A stretch of DNA of 64,000 bases, from contig JBKBUF010000021.1 in the NCBI GenBank assembly GCA_046290815.1, forward strand, positions 1-64,000, in the 5' to 3' direction. The position numbers and the translations under genes were made by a program. Source of the stretch: JBKBUF01 sp046290815 (GTDB taxonomy: Bacteria > Bacteroidota > Bacteroidia > Cytophagales > Cytophagaceae). The notes under the pieces are model-generated. The model did not search any database and was not told the DNA's origin. It saw only the letters and a list, made by a program, of their open reading frames with translations. This document shows, piece by piece, positions 26,168 to 35,027 of the stretch; positions within the stretch are counted from its first letter, which is position 1; each line of letters begins with the position of its first letter.

Positions 26168-28639
26168 ATGGCAGAAAATACCTACAAGAAGCCTAAAAAG
26201 GAAAAATCAAAAAAGAAATCCTCTCAAAAAAAATACCTCGCGTTCCTGTCTGATAGCAGATTTAAACTGGCTTTTGGTTTTTTTCTCCAGATCTTTGCCT
26301 TCGCTTTACTGATTGCATTTACTTCGTATTTATTTACCGGAGCAAATGATCAAAGCGTTGTTGAAGCTTTGTTTCAAACCAATATAACCGAATCGGGAAA
26401 AGAGACCCAAAACTGGTTAGGTTTAATAGGAGCTTTGTTGTCCTATATTTTCTTGTTCAAATGGTTTGGTATTGCTTCATTCCTCTTTGTTCCTATTATA
26501 TTCCATATTGGTTTCAGAGTTGTATTTCAGAAATCTCTGTTTAATCTAAAGAAATTTTCTTTACTGAGTTTATTTTTTCTTTTCTGGACAAGCACCGCTC
26601 TGGGATATTTTGAATACAGTCTGGAAAGACAAACCTACTTGTCATTTATCAGCGGTGGAATAGGTTTTGAAATAGCTTCATTTTTGAATGGATTTATGGG
26701 TTGGGGTACCCCCATGCTTCTTGGATTTGCCTTTATTACATTCAATATTTTCTATTTCAACATAACCTCTCTTGCGAATCCTAAACTGGAAAACATTGAA
26801 GGAAATCTGGAGTCCGAAAATGAAGAATTAGCTGATGAAGAAAATTCCGAAGAAGATATTCTGGAAGATGATGCACAGGAGGAAGAAGTGTCAGATGAAG
26901 ATTGGGTACTTAAAGTGACAAATGAAGAAGATGAGGAGATAACAGAGGAGGAGGCAGAAGAAGAATCGGAAGTTGAAGGTGATGAAGAGTTGGAAGAACA
27001 GGATAGTGAAGAAACAGATGATGTATCAGAAGATGAAATTCCTGCAATCATTAAATCTTCGGAAGATGATATTGGAATGATGGTCGAAAAGGCGGAAGGT
27101 GAGGAGATAGTAGAAGATAATGTAGAAAATTATGATCCTACTCTGGATCTTTCATCCTACAAATATCCTCCTTTAGATCTGCTAAATGAATATGAGATCG
27201 GGAAAGTTCAGGTTACTAAGGAGGAGCTTGAAGCAAATAAAGATAAAATTGTAGAAACTCTATCTCATTACAATATCGGTATATCCAGTATAAAGGCGAC
27301 CATAGGACCTACAGTTACATTGTATGAAATAGTACCGGATGCAGGTATCAGGATCTCTAAAATAAAAAATCTTGAAGATGACATAGCGCTAAGTCTTGCA
27401 GCATTAGGCATTCGTATCATTGCACCAATACCGGGTAAAGGTACGATAGGGATCGAGGTGCCGAATAGCAACAAAGAGACGGTTTCCATACGTTCAGCAC
27501 TGTCTACAGAGAAGTTTTTGAAAAGTGATAAAGATTTACCTGTAGTTTTCGGAAAGACCATCTCCAATGAAGTTTTCATCATTGACCTGGCAAAAATGCC
27601 TCACCTTTTAATGGCAGGTGCAACAGGTCAGGGTAAGTCAGTAGGCTTGAATGTACTTCTTACCTCACTGATTTATAAAAAACACCCTTCGCAGTTGAAG
27701 TTTGTTTTGGTGGATCCAAAGAAAGTAGAGTTGTCTTTATTTAATAAAATAGAGAGACATTTCCTTGCCAAGCTTCCTAATTCTGAAGATGCAATCATCA
27801 CCGATACAAAAAAGGTAATTCATACTCTTAATTCGCTATGTGTTGAAATGGATAACAGGTATGATTTGCTTAAGGAAGCTAACTGCAGAAACTTAAAGGA
27901 GTACAACAAGAAGTTTGTTGAACGCAGGCTTAATCCAAACAACGGTCATCGCTTTATGCCATACATAGTATTGGTGATAGATGAGCTTGCCGACCTTATG
28001 ATGACAGCAGGCAAAGAGGTGGAAACGCCTATAGCCAGACTTGCGCAATTGGCAAGAGCTATTGGTATTCACCTGGTAGTTGCAACCCAGAGGCCATCTG
28101 TAAACGTTATTACCGGTATTATTAAAGCCAATTTCCCTGCTCGTCTAAGCTTTAAAGTGACATCCAAGATTGACTCCAGAACTATTCTTGATGCCGGTGG
28201 TGCTGAGCAATTAATCGGCCAGGGAGATATGCTTTTTTCAGCTGGTTCTGAACTTATTCGTGTTCAATGTGCTTTTATAGACACACCGGAAGTTGAAAGA
28301 GTTTGTGATTATATAGGTTCCCAGCGAGGATACGATTCAGCCTATATGTTGCCGGAATTCAATGATGAAGATATGGATGGCGAAAAGGGTGAATTTAATT
28401 TTGCCGAAAGGGATTCACTTTTTGAAGAAGCCGCCAGAATCATAGTAGCTCATCAGCAGGGAAGTACATCCTTGTTACAAAGAAGATTAAAACTAGGGTA
28501 TAACAGGGCAGGAAGATTAATTGATCAATTGGAATCGGCCGGAATAGTCGGTCCGTTTGAAGGAAGTAAGGCCAGAGAAGTTTTAATCCGTGACGAAATG
28601 AGTTTGGAACAATTATTGAATGAATTAGATAAAAAATAA
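26168..28639 (+). CDS. ftsK: DNA translocase FtsK
   Basis: The start is set at ATG 26168 (MAENTYKKPKKEK); the TTG at 26162 would add two residues. Of ~823 residues, ~35-205 hold four membrane helices, ~213-310 are a very acidic Glu/Asp linker, ~320-430 are the alpha domain, and ~440-720 are the RecA-like motor with Walker A GATGQGKSVG and Walker B VLVIDELADL. The winged-helix gamma domain is at the end (GSTSLLQRRLKLGYNRAGRLIDQLE). It pumps DNA at the septum during division and activates Xer recombination. The acidic linker is unusually pure. Two lolA-like genes follow closely, as in many Bacteroidota. Confidence 0.96.
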   Translation: MAENTYKKPKKEKSKKKSSQKKYLAFLSDSRFKLAFGFFLQIFAFALLIAFTSYLFTGANDQSVVEALFQTNITESGKETQNWLGLIGALLSYIFLFKWFGIASFLFVPIIFHIGFRVVFQKSLFNLKKFSLLSLFFLFWTSTALGYFEYSLERQTYLSFISGGIGFEIASFLNGFMGWGTPMLLGFAFITFNIFYFNITSLANPKLENIEGNLESENEELADEENSEEDILEDDAQEEEVSDEDWVLKVTNEEDEEITEEEAEEESEVEGDEELEEQDSEETDDVSEDEIPAIIKSSEDDIGMMVEKAEGEEIVEDNVENYDPTLDLSSYKYPPLDLLNEYEIGKVQVTKEELEANKDKIVETLSHYNIGISSIKATIGPTVTLYEIVPDAGIRISKIKNLEDDIALSLAALGIRIIAPIPGKGTIGIEVPNSNKETVSIRSALSTEKFLKSDKDLPVVFGKTISNEVFIIDLAKMPHLLMAGATGQGKSVGLNVLLTSLIYKKHPSQLKFVLVDPKKVELSLFNKIERHFLAKLPNSEDAIITDTKKVIHTLNSLCVEMDNRYDLLKEANCRNLKEYNKKFVERRLNPNNGHRFMPYIVLVIDELADLMMTAGKEVETPIARLAQLARAIGIHLVVATQRPSVNVITGIIKANFPARLSFKVTSKIDSRTILDAGGAEQLIGQGDMLFSAGSELIRVQCAFIDTPEVERVCDYIGSQRGYDSAYMLPEFNDEDMDGEKGEFNFAERDSLFEEAARIIVAHQQGSTSLLQRRLKLGYNRAGRLIDQLESAGIVGPFEGSKAREVLIRDEMSLEQLLNELDKK

Positions 28640-28666
28640 TAATTAGATTTGAAGTTTATTAATTTG

Positions 28667-29317
28667 ATGAAAAAGATGAAGAACGCACTGGTTTTGATTT
28701 TATCATTTGTTTGCCTTGCAACAGTTACATTTGCTCAACAGGATCCTAAAGCTGCTGCTATCCTGGATGCTATGAGCAAAAAATATAAAGATATGCCATC
28801 ATTCAGAGCCAAATTTGTTTACACAATGGAAGCTCCCGGAAATATTAAGGAAACATCTGAGGGAGAGATAATTGTTAAAGGATCTAAGTTTATTTTGAGA
28901 ATGGGTGGACAGGAAATCATAAACAATGGAACTACCGTATGGACTTATATAAAAGATGCTAACGAAGTTAATGTATCTAACTATGAGCCAGGTGAAAATG
29001 ATTTAAATCCTACCAAAATTTATACTATGTATAAAAAAGGATATAAATACATGTTCCTTGAAGAGAAAACTGAAAATGGGAAAACTTATGAAGTAGTGGA
29101 TCTGATCCCTGAGGACAAAAAGCCGCAGATTTTCAAAGTAAGGATGGAAATTAACAAAAAGGATAAAACGCTTAAAAGCTGGAAGATTTTTGAGAAAAAC
29201 GGGAATAAATACTATTACACCGTCAAAGATTTTCAGCCCGACTATAAAATAGAAGACAATGCTTTCACATTTGATGTAAGCAAATATAAAGGTGTCGAAG
29301 TAATCGAATTGCGCTAA
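28667..29317 (+). CDS. lolA: LolA-family outer-membrane lipoprotein carrier (copy 1)
   Basis: The start is taken at ATG 28667 (MKKMKNALVLILSF); TTG 28649 would add six residues. The ~216-residue protein has a signal peptide ending near TFAQ and a LolA-type beta-sheet: FRAKFVYTMEAPGNIKETSEGEI, KFILRMGGQEIINNGTTVWTY and DLIPEDKKPQIFKVRMEI. In the family this carries lipoproteins across the periplasm to the outer membrane. It is very similar in sequence and length to the next gene (29339-29983), a tandem duplication, and both follow ftsK. Confidence 0.88.
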   Translation: MKKMKNALVLILSFVCLATVTFAQQDPKAAAILDAMSKKYKDMPSFRAKFVYTMEAPGNIKETSEGEIIVKGSKFILRMGGQEIINNGTTVWTYIKDANEVNVSNYEPGENDLNPTKIYTMYKKGYKYMFLEEKTENGKTYEVVDLIPEDKKPQIFKVRMEINKKDKTLKSWKIFEKNGNKYYYTVKDFQPDYKIEDNAFTFDVSKYKGVEVIELR

Positions 29318-29338
29318 AAGCTAATTTTCCCGGTTTAA

Positions 29339-29983
29339 ATGAAGAAATTTATATCAGTAGCTGCTTTTGTATTCTGCATAGTGCAACATGTATGTGCACA
29401 GCAGGATCCGAAAGCAGCTGCTATTTTAGATCAGGTAAGTAAAAAATACTCCTCCATAGCTTCCTATAAAGCTAAATTCACTTATACAATGGAAAGCCCC
29501 GGCGCGGGTATTAATGAAACTTCTGAAGGAGAAATTGTAGTAAAAGGTCACAAGTTCCATTTAAACATGGGAGGACAAGAAATTATTAATAACGGTACTA
29601 CCGTCTGGACTTACCTGAAAGAAGCTAATGAGGTTAATATTTCAGATTACCAGCCTTCCGATGACGATATAACCCCTTCCAGAATTTTTAATATGTATAA
29701 GAAGGGTTATAAATATACTTTCCTATCTGAAAAGACAGAAAATGGAAAGGTCTATGAAGTAATTGACCTTATCCCTGAAGACAGAAAAACCTCTTTCTTT
29801 AAAGTAAGGCTGGAAGTAAATAAAAAAGATAAGACTTTAAAAAGCTGGACCATTTTCGAAAAAAATGGAAACAGGTATGTTTATTCTGTAAAATCTTTTA
29901 CACCTGACTTTCCCGTAGAAGATAGCTTTTTTAATTTTGATAAATCAAAATATCAGGGAGTGGAAGTGATCGATCTTCGTTAG
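29339..29983 (+). CDS. lolA: LolA-family outer-membrane lipoprotein carrier (copy 2)
   Basis: A 214-residue paralog of the preceding gene, with a signal peptide ending near VCAQ. It keeps the same landmarks (YKAKFTYTMESPG, NMGGQEIINNGTTVWTY, DLIPEDRKTSFFKVRLEV), so both copies are intact and under selection. Differences cluster in the N-terminal half and around the loop after MYKKGYKY. The spacer between the copies is 21 bp, which suggests one transcript. Whether the two carry different cargo is unknown. Confidence 0.87.
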   Translation: MKKFISVAAFVFCIVQHVCAQQDPKAAAILDQVSKKYSSIASYKAKFTYTMESPGAGINETSEGEIVVKGHKFHLNMGGQEIINNGTTVWTYLKEANEVNISDYQPSDDDITPSRIFNMYKKGYKYTFLSEKTENGKVYEVIDLIPEDRKTSFFKVRLEVNKKDKTLKSWTIFEKNGNRYVYSVKSFTPDFPVEDSFFNFDKSKYQGVEVIDLR

Positions 29984-30036
29984 TAATTTCTCTTTCTGTT
30001 TTTTAATTGTTTTTGTTTTTTTAATCTCAACTGTAG

Positions 30037-30855
30037 ATGACCCGTTCGGAATTAGTATCCAATATTCTTAAAAAGAAATCTTTCCTTTGCGTCGGTCTTG
30101 ATACCGATATTACAAAAATTCCTCAGCATTTACTGAAGCATGAAAATCCGGTACTGGAATTCAACAGGCAAATTATCGATGCTACCAGAGAGTTTTGTGT
30201 TGCCTATAAACCAAACACCGCCTTTTATGAGGCGATGGGTGCAGAGGGATGGAATATACTGGATCAGACTGCAAACTATATATCACACACGCATTTTACG
30301 ATAGCAGATGCCAAGAGAGGCGACATTGGAAATACATCAGGTCATTATGCCCGTGCTTTTTTTCAAAAATTAAACTTCGATTCCATTACGGTAGCACCAT
30401 ACATGGGAGAAGATTCTGTAAAGCCATTTCTGGAGTTTGAAGGTAAATGGGTAATACTGCTTGCACTTACTTCCAATCCGGGGAGTCAGGATTTTCAGGT
30501 GCAGAAAAATAAAGACGGGAATGAGTTGTTCACGGAAGTTTTAAAGAAAAGCCAAACCTGGGCATCGGCAGACAATCTGATGTATGTTGTAGGTGCAACC
30601 AGAGGACAGGATATTGCAAGGGTCAGAAGTCTTGCTCCCGAATATTTTTTTCTTGTACCGGGTGTTGGTGCCCAGGGAGGGGATCTTGATGAAGTTTGCA
30701 GATATGGCATGAATAAAGAGGTAGGCCTATTAATTAACGCTTCCAGAAGTATTATTTATGCTTCCTCCAAAGAGGATTATGCTGATGTCGCACATAAGGA
30801 GGCAAAAGCCTTGCAAAAGGAAATGGAAATATGTCTTGATAAGTATTTAAGGTAA
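30037..30855 (+). CDS. pyrF: Orotidine 5'-phosphate decarboxylase, long (type 2) form
   Basis: A 272-residue protein whose catalytic cluster DAKRGDIGNT (Asp-Lys-Arg-Gly-Asp) is intact. FLCVGLDTDITKIPQHL at the start and FLVPGVGAQGGDLDE near the end are features of the longer PyrF family found in Bacteroidota and mycobacteria. It converts OMP to UMP in the last step of pyrimidine synthesis. ATG 30037 is preceded by a 50-bp T-rich spacer. Confidence 0.95.
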   Translation: MTRSELVSNILKKKSFLCVGLDTDITKIPQHLLKHENPVLEFNRQIIDATREFCVAYKPNTAFYEAMGAEGWNILDQTANYISHTHFTIADAKRGDIGNTSGHYARAFFQKLNFDSITVAPYMGEDSVKPFLEFEGKWVILLALTSNPGSQDFQVQKNKDGNELFTEVLKKSQTWASADNLMYVVGATRGQDIARVRSLAPEYFFLVPGVGAQGGDLDEVCRYGMNKEVGLLINASRSIIYASSKEDYADVAHKEAKALQKEMEICLDKYLR

Positions 30856-30926
30856 TTCCCGGATTTCTTTGTTGTTCATTTCTTTCAATCCTGTTACATT
30901 TAGCTTATTTTTTTTCAACCAGCTAA

Positions 30927-32219
30927 ATGAAAGAAGACTTATTGCAATTTGTCTGGAGCAGGCAGGCTTTCTCCAGACCCGCCTTTTCCCATCTTGGGGA
31001 GGAAATAATTGTGCTTAACCCCGGTACTTGGAATACAGATTCCGGACCTGATTTTCTTAATGCACGTATTGTCATAGGAGGAATAGAATGGGTAGGCCAT
31101 GTAGAAGTACATGTTTTATCTTCCGGCTGGAAGCTGCATACACATGACCAGGATCAAAATTATAACAATGTAATTCTCCATGTTGTTTGGCAAAATGATA
31201 AACCGGCTGAGAGGTATGACAAAACATTAATACCAGCCCTTGAGCTTAAAGACAAAATTCCTCTTTCATTGCTGGATACTTATGAAAAATTAAATCAAGC
31301 TGCTGAAGTCCCCTGTACAATGATTAACCATAAATTTTCCTTGAAGGAAATCCGGGATGTCTTATTGGAACATGCAGAAGATAGATTAATCCGAAAGGCC
31401 CAGGATATAGTAAAACTGCTTAATGAAAACTCCGGTGATTGGGAAGAGACCGCCTATCAGTTGCTAATGGAAAGGGCAGGGTTGAAGATAAACAATTATC
31501 CATTTAAGGTTCTGGCAAAATCCCTGCCCTTTAAAATTATTAAGAAGCATTCTCATAAGCCTGAAGAAGTAGAAGCCTTGTTGTTCGGACAGGCGGGGTT
31601 TTTGAATAAAAATTTTACCGAGGAGTATCCTTCCCTCCTTAATGAAATCTATAGTTATCTGAAGCATAAATATCAGTTGAGTCTGAGACTAAATGATAAT
31701 GACTGGAAGTTTCTTAGAACAAGGCCGGCAAATTTTCCTACCCTGAGAATTGCCGAACTTTCAGCCTTTTTTAGCAAGACCGATAATTTATTTTCGGAAA
31801 TCACAAGGATGAGAAGCGTTACAGACGCATATGATTTGCTATCTGCCCAACTCCATTGCTACTGGACTAATCACTTTCGCTTTGAGGAGAAATCGGAAAA
31901 TGTGCGTAGGACAGGAATGGGAAAAACAGGTTTTGAAAATATTGTCATCAACTGCTTTGCACCGCTGATCGCAGCATTCGGAATAGTTACCAATGAAGAT
32001 AAATACATTGAAAGAGCAAGGAAATTGATGTCGGAAGCAAGAGCAGAGGATAACATTATTACCAGGAAGTTCCAAAGTTTGTATGATAAACCTGATTCTG
32101 CTTTTGTCAGTCAGGGTATGATTCAGTTGTATAATAATTTTTGTTCAAAAAAGAAATGCTTAAATTGTAAAATTGGACAGCAGTTTTTGAACTATCATTG
32201 TGTTAGCCTGGATAATTAA
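30927..32219 (+). CDS. DUF2851 family protein
   Basis: A 430-residue protein opening MKEDLLQFVWSRQAFSR and continuing LNPGTWNTDSGPDFLNARI and GHVEVHVLSSGWKLHTHDQD, the typical N-terminus of DUF2851. A C-terminal helical half ends in a Cys cluster, CSKKKCLNCKIG. The domain is found mostly in Bacteroidota and its function is unknown; the GPDFLNA/EVHV pattern is reminiscent of a PD-(D/E)XK-like nuclease core, which is only a suspicion. Its last 20 bases overlap the start of the next gene. Confidence 0.85.
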   Translation: MKEDLLQFVWSRQAFSRPAFSHLGEEIIVLNPGTWNTDSGPDFLNARIVIGGIEWVGHVEVHVLSSGWKLHTHDQDQNYNNVILHVVWQNDKPAERYDKTLIPALELKDKIPLSLLDTYEKLNQAAEVPCTMINHKFSLKEIRDVLLEHAEDRLIRKAQDIVKLLNENSGDWEETAYQLLMERAGLKINNYPFKVLAKSLPFKIIKKHSHKPEEVEALLFGQAGFLNKNFTEEYPSLLNEIYSYLKHKYQLSLRLNDNDWKFLRTRPANFPTLRIAELSAFFSKTDNLFSEITRMRSVTDAYDLLSAQLHCYWTNHFRFEEKSENVRRTGMGKTGFENIVINCFAPLIAAFGIVTNEDKYIERARKLMSEARAEDNIITRKFQSLYDKPDSAFVSQGMIQLYNNFCSKKKCLNCKIGQQFLNYHCVSLDN

Positions 32220-33474
32220 TATACCGATTTTAGTATTCATCTGTTTTTACTTTTTCAGTAAATGGAAAGAAAGCAGGTTGATCATATTTTTTTTACCAGG
32301 GCTCTTATTTAAGCTAATTGCAGCTGTGTGTGTAGGATTGTTGTATATGTATTATTATGACGATCCGTATGCAGATATATTTATTTACCATCAAAAAGCC
32401 AGCGCATTAGTAAAGCAGTTCATTAATGACCCTTCTGATCTGTTGAGCTTAGTATCCGGAGATTTTTATAAGGTCCCTGTATTGTCCGGATTAGTCTATC
32501 AGCCCAGAGTAATGGCGTATGTAATATTAATTACTCCTGTAGCAGCGCTTTCATTGAATAATTTCTGGATTATCTCTGTTTACCTTGGCCTGTTTGCTTT
32601 CCTTTCAATCTTTGCAGCAGCTGAATTAATTGTATCCAAATTTAATTTGAATATTTATTCTATAGGGGTTTCCTTCTTATTGCTGCCATCCTTTGTTTTT
32701 TGGTCCTCGGGCCTAATGAAAGAAAGCCTTGTTACAGGTTGTGTCGGTTTGGTGATTTATTCCGGATGCTGCATAGCATTAAACAGAAAAATTGTGCTTC
32801 ATTTATTTCTGCTGGTTAATTTTGCCATCATCATTTATGTTATCAAATTTTATGTAGCTGCTATATTTTTGCCTATGCTTTTTGCAGCAGTTATTATTTA
32901 CAGGTTCAGGCAAAATGTCGCAGATAAATTATCATGGTTTTTGATTGTATTGGTGGTTTCCGGACTGTTTTATGTACTTGCCTTTAGTAAATTTTTAAGT
33001 TACAATGTTGTGATTCAGGAATTGCTACACAATCATTACAGGACAGTTTTGGTTTCCGAGCCAGGTAAAGTGGTACATTTTCCGGGAATTTACGACGGAT
33101 TTACAGGAATTATAAAAAACACTCCTAAAGCTTTTTTCAGCGGACTTTTTATTCCGAATATATTCAATATGCGGGCTGATATCTCTTTGCTTGCGGGGAT
33201 AGAAAATACATTGGTTTTAATTATTTCATTTATTGCATTAGTAAGCTGTTTAATAAAAAGAAGCGGATTAAATGTTTACACAGTTATTGTATTTTTCTAC
33301 TGTATTTTGATGGCTATATTATTGACTATAGCTTCTCCTAATATAGGTACTCTGGCAAGGTATAAAGTTTATTATTGGCCTTTTTGGGTTTATTTGATAA
33401 CATCTGGTAATGCCATTTTACACAAAGCTTTTACTGCAGTCTTAGCAAAATTAAATATTTTAATCAGGCTTTAA
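32200..33474 (+). CDS. Polytopic membrane protein of unknown function
   Basis: A 424-residue protein starting with GTG and overlapping the DUF2851 stop by 20 bases, so it is probably coupled to it. About 9-11 membrane helices are visible, with one larger soluble loop near residues 50-90 that contains YYDDPYADIFIYHQKA, and another near 270-300. The layout resembles polyprenyl-linked glycosyltransferase or O-antigen polymerase-type membrane proteins, with an early Asp-rich loop as in GT-C enzymes. No family is certain. Its 3' end overlaps the convergent gene at 33464 by 11 bp. Confidence 0.7.
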   Translation: MLAWIINIPILVFICFYFFSKWKESRLIIFFLPGLLFKLIAAVCVGLLYMYYYDDPYADIFIYHQKASALVKQFINDPSDLLSLVSGDFYKVPVLSGLVYQPRVMAYVILITPVAALSLNNFWIISVYLGLFAFLSIFAAAELIVSKFNLNIYSIGVSFLLLPSFVFWSSGLMKESLVTGCVGLVIYSGCCIALNRKIVLHLFLLVNFAIIIYVIKFYVAAIFLPMLFAAVIIYRFRQNVADKLSWFLIVLVVSGLFYVLAFSKFLSYNVVIQELLHNHYRTVLVSEPGKVVHFPGIYDGFTGIIKNTPKAFFSGLFIPNIFNMRADISLLAGIENTLVLIISFIALVSCLIKRSGLNVYTVIVFFYCILMAILLTIASPNIGTLARYKVYYWPFWVYLITSGNAILHKAFTAVLAKLNILIRL

Positions 33475-34591
33475 TTTTTATCATTTCGGGTATGGATTTT
33501 CTCCGTATGAAATTCCAGTCAATAAAAAATATATAGCAAAAAATCCAGGGATTAATAAAGCTGCTGACGTCGAAAAATATTACAATAGAGTAATGAAAGA
33601 TAATCCCGGCGCATAAGAATATAAACCTTAATTTAGGAGTAAAAAGAATCAGGATAAAACCTAACTGAAACAGTATGACCAATATTGGGATAATGCTGCA
33701 TAGGAAAGCGTTTTTTGCTAGCCAAATACCCGGTTCTGCATGGTGGAGTAACAGGTATGATTGCAATGTTTCAGCCTTAAGCCAGGCCGATTTACTGGTA
33801 AATATTTTTTCAACACCGGAGAAAAAGTATGGTAAAGCAACTGCAAGACAAATTAGTTTTACAGGCCAACCCTGAATTGTTTTCTCTCCTTTTTTTATAG
33901 CATTTTGTCTGAAATATATAACAAGAGGCATTAACATGCTTGCATAAGTAAATGTTGCGTAGCCATGATCAACTTTTTCAAAGCTGAAAAATAAAGCCTG
34001 TCCTGCCAAAAAAAGAAATGAGACTATTATTGAAAAGAAAAATGCCTGGTAATTGAAGAGTACTAATAATACTGAGATGATCAGTGTTCCGTACATAATA
34101 TCAATTACCAATGGAGGAGGAAAGGGGATGCCTAATAATTTAAGAATAATAACGGGTTTGTAAAATTCCTTAATTTCATAAAGCAAATATAGGTCTGATC
34201 TGAAATCAAATATTATAGGAATTAATAATACATAAAATAAAACTTTCAGTACTCCGGCATTAAAGGTGCTGGTTTTATCATCCCACCAGCCATTTATACT
34301 TTGCTTGAATGAAAGGTTATAATAGATAGTAAGAAAAGCAGAAAGTATTAATAGCACGAATCCTGATCTTATCAATATCTGATTTGATTTTTCAAGAAAA
34401 AAATAGGCAGGGTATCTTTGTTTTTCTACTTCAATTCTCGGATAAAAGATGTTGATAAGATCACTAAACCATTGAGGTGCTATGTTGTCAAAGTAATCAT
34501 TCACCAATGGGTAAATAAATAGCCAGTAGATAGTAGCTGTTATAGCTATAATAATAAGGGGTACAAGAAATAAATATTTCTTATTTAGCAT
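33464..34591 (-). CDS. HTTM/VKGC-like membrane protein
   Basis: The start is set at ATG 34591 (MLNKKYLFLVPL); a TTG at 34603 would add four residues. The ~375-residue protein has about 10 membrane helices. The segment PYFFSGVEKIFTSKSAWLKAETLQSYLL followed by FLCAGIIFHYSIVIFFDVSSFINPWIFCYIFFIDW resembles the HTTM (horizontally transferred transmembrane, vitamin K carboxylase-like) family; quoted parts are position markers only. The gene overlaps the 3' end of the upstream 128-residue gene, so the two are a translationally coupled pair. Such proteins often pair with small exported partners of unknown role. Confidence 0.65.
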   Translation of the reverse strand: MLNKKYLFLVPLIIIAITATIYWLFIYPLVNDYFDNIAPQWFSDLINIFYPRIEVEKQRYPAYFFLEKSNQILIRSGFVLLILSAFLTIYYNLSFKQSINGWWDDKTSTFNAGVLKVLFYVLLIPIIFDFRSDLYLLYEIKEFYKPVIILKLLGIPFPPPLVIDIMYGTLIISVLLVLFNYQAFFFSIIVSFLFLAGQALFFSFEKVDHGYATFTYASMLMPLVIYFRQNAIKKGEKTIQGWPVKLICLAVALPYFFSGVEKIFTSKSAWLKAETLQSYLLLHHAEPGIWLAKNAFLCSIIPILVILFQLGFILILFTPKLRFIFLCAGIIFHYSIVIFFDVSSFINPWIFCYIFFIDWNFIRRKSIPEMIKIKA

Positions 34592-34967
34592 AAATAGCAA
34601 CAACGCTGGTGTCTTTACTTAATTTTTGGCTGTCAATGGTTATTTTCAGAAGCCTCCATTCCCTGGGATTTTCAATGGCAGATAGCTTATCAATTCGACT
34701 TAAGAAAAATTCACCTTCATTCCTGTAGTAGTAGTTTCTTGCAAGGTAATTGAATTTGTTTTCATCCAGACCACGACTTCCGGAATTAAAAGTAATAAAG
34801 GTAGAGTCTGATTTGTACTGACTTATAAACAACTCCAAAGGCCGGTTATTATTTGGACTTTCGGCAAACATGCCAAATCTTAAAAAAGGAAAAATATCCG
34901 TGATTAGTATAAACGGCACTGTCATTAGCAGAATAAAACATACTATTGCAATGTTTTTTAAATTCAT
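34581..34967 (-). CDS. Small exported partner of the HTTM-like protein
   Basis: A 128-residue protein. An N-terminal hydrophobic segment (IAIVCFILLMTVPFILITDIF) is followed by ~100 soluble residues with FRFGMFAESP and a C-terminal beta stretch (WRLLKITIDSQKL). The hydrophobic part could be a signal anchor. It overlaps the HTTM-like gene by 11 bp and is divergent from a GT-C gene. I recognise no domain; the pairing suggests that both act at the same membrane. Confidence 0.65.
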   Translation of the reverse strand: MNLKNIAIVCFILLMTVPFILITDIFPFLRFGMFAESPNNNRPLELFISQYKSDSTFITFNSGSRGLDENKFNYLARNYYYRNEGEFFLSRIDKLSAIENPREWRLLKITIDSQKLSKDTSVVAIYAK

Positions 34968-35027
34968 CTGTCTTTAATATCTTTATCAATCAGAGCTCTT
35001 AATATAACGATCTCTTTTCAAAAACTG

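Noticed and set aside
26752..27051. Minus-strand Ser-rich ORF
   Set aside because: It is the mirror of the Glu/Asp-rich linker of ftsK and has no gene-like features.
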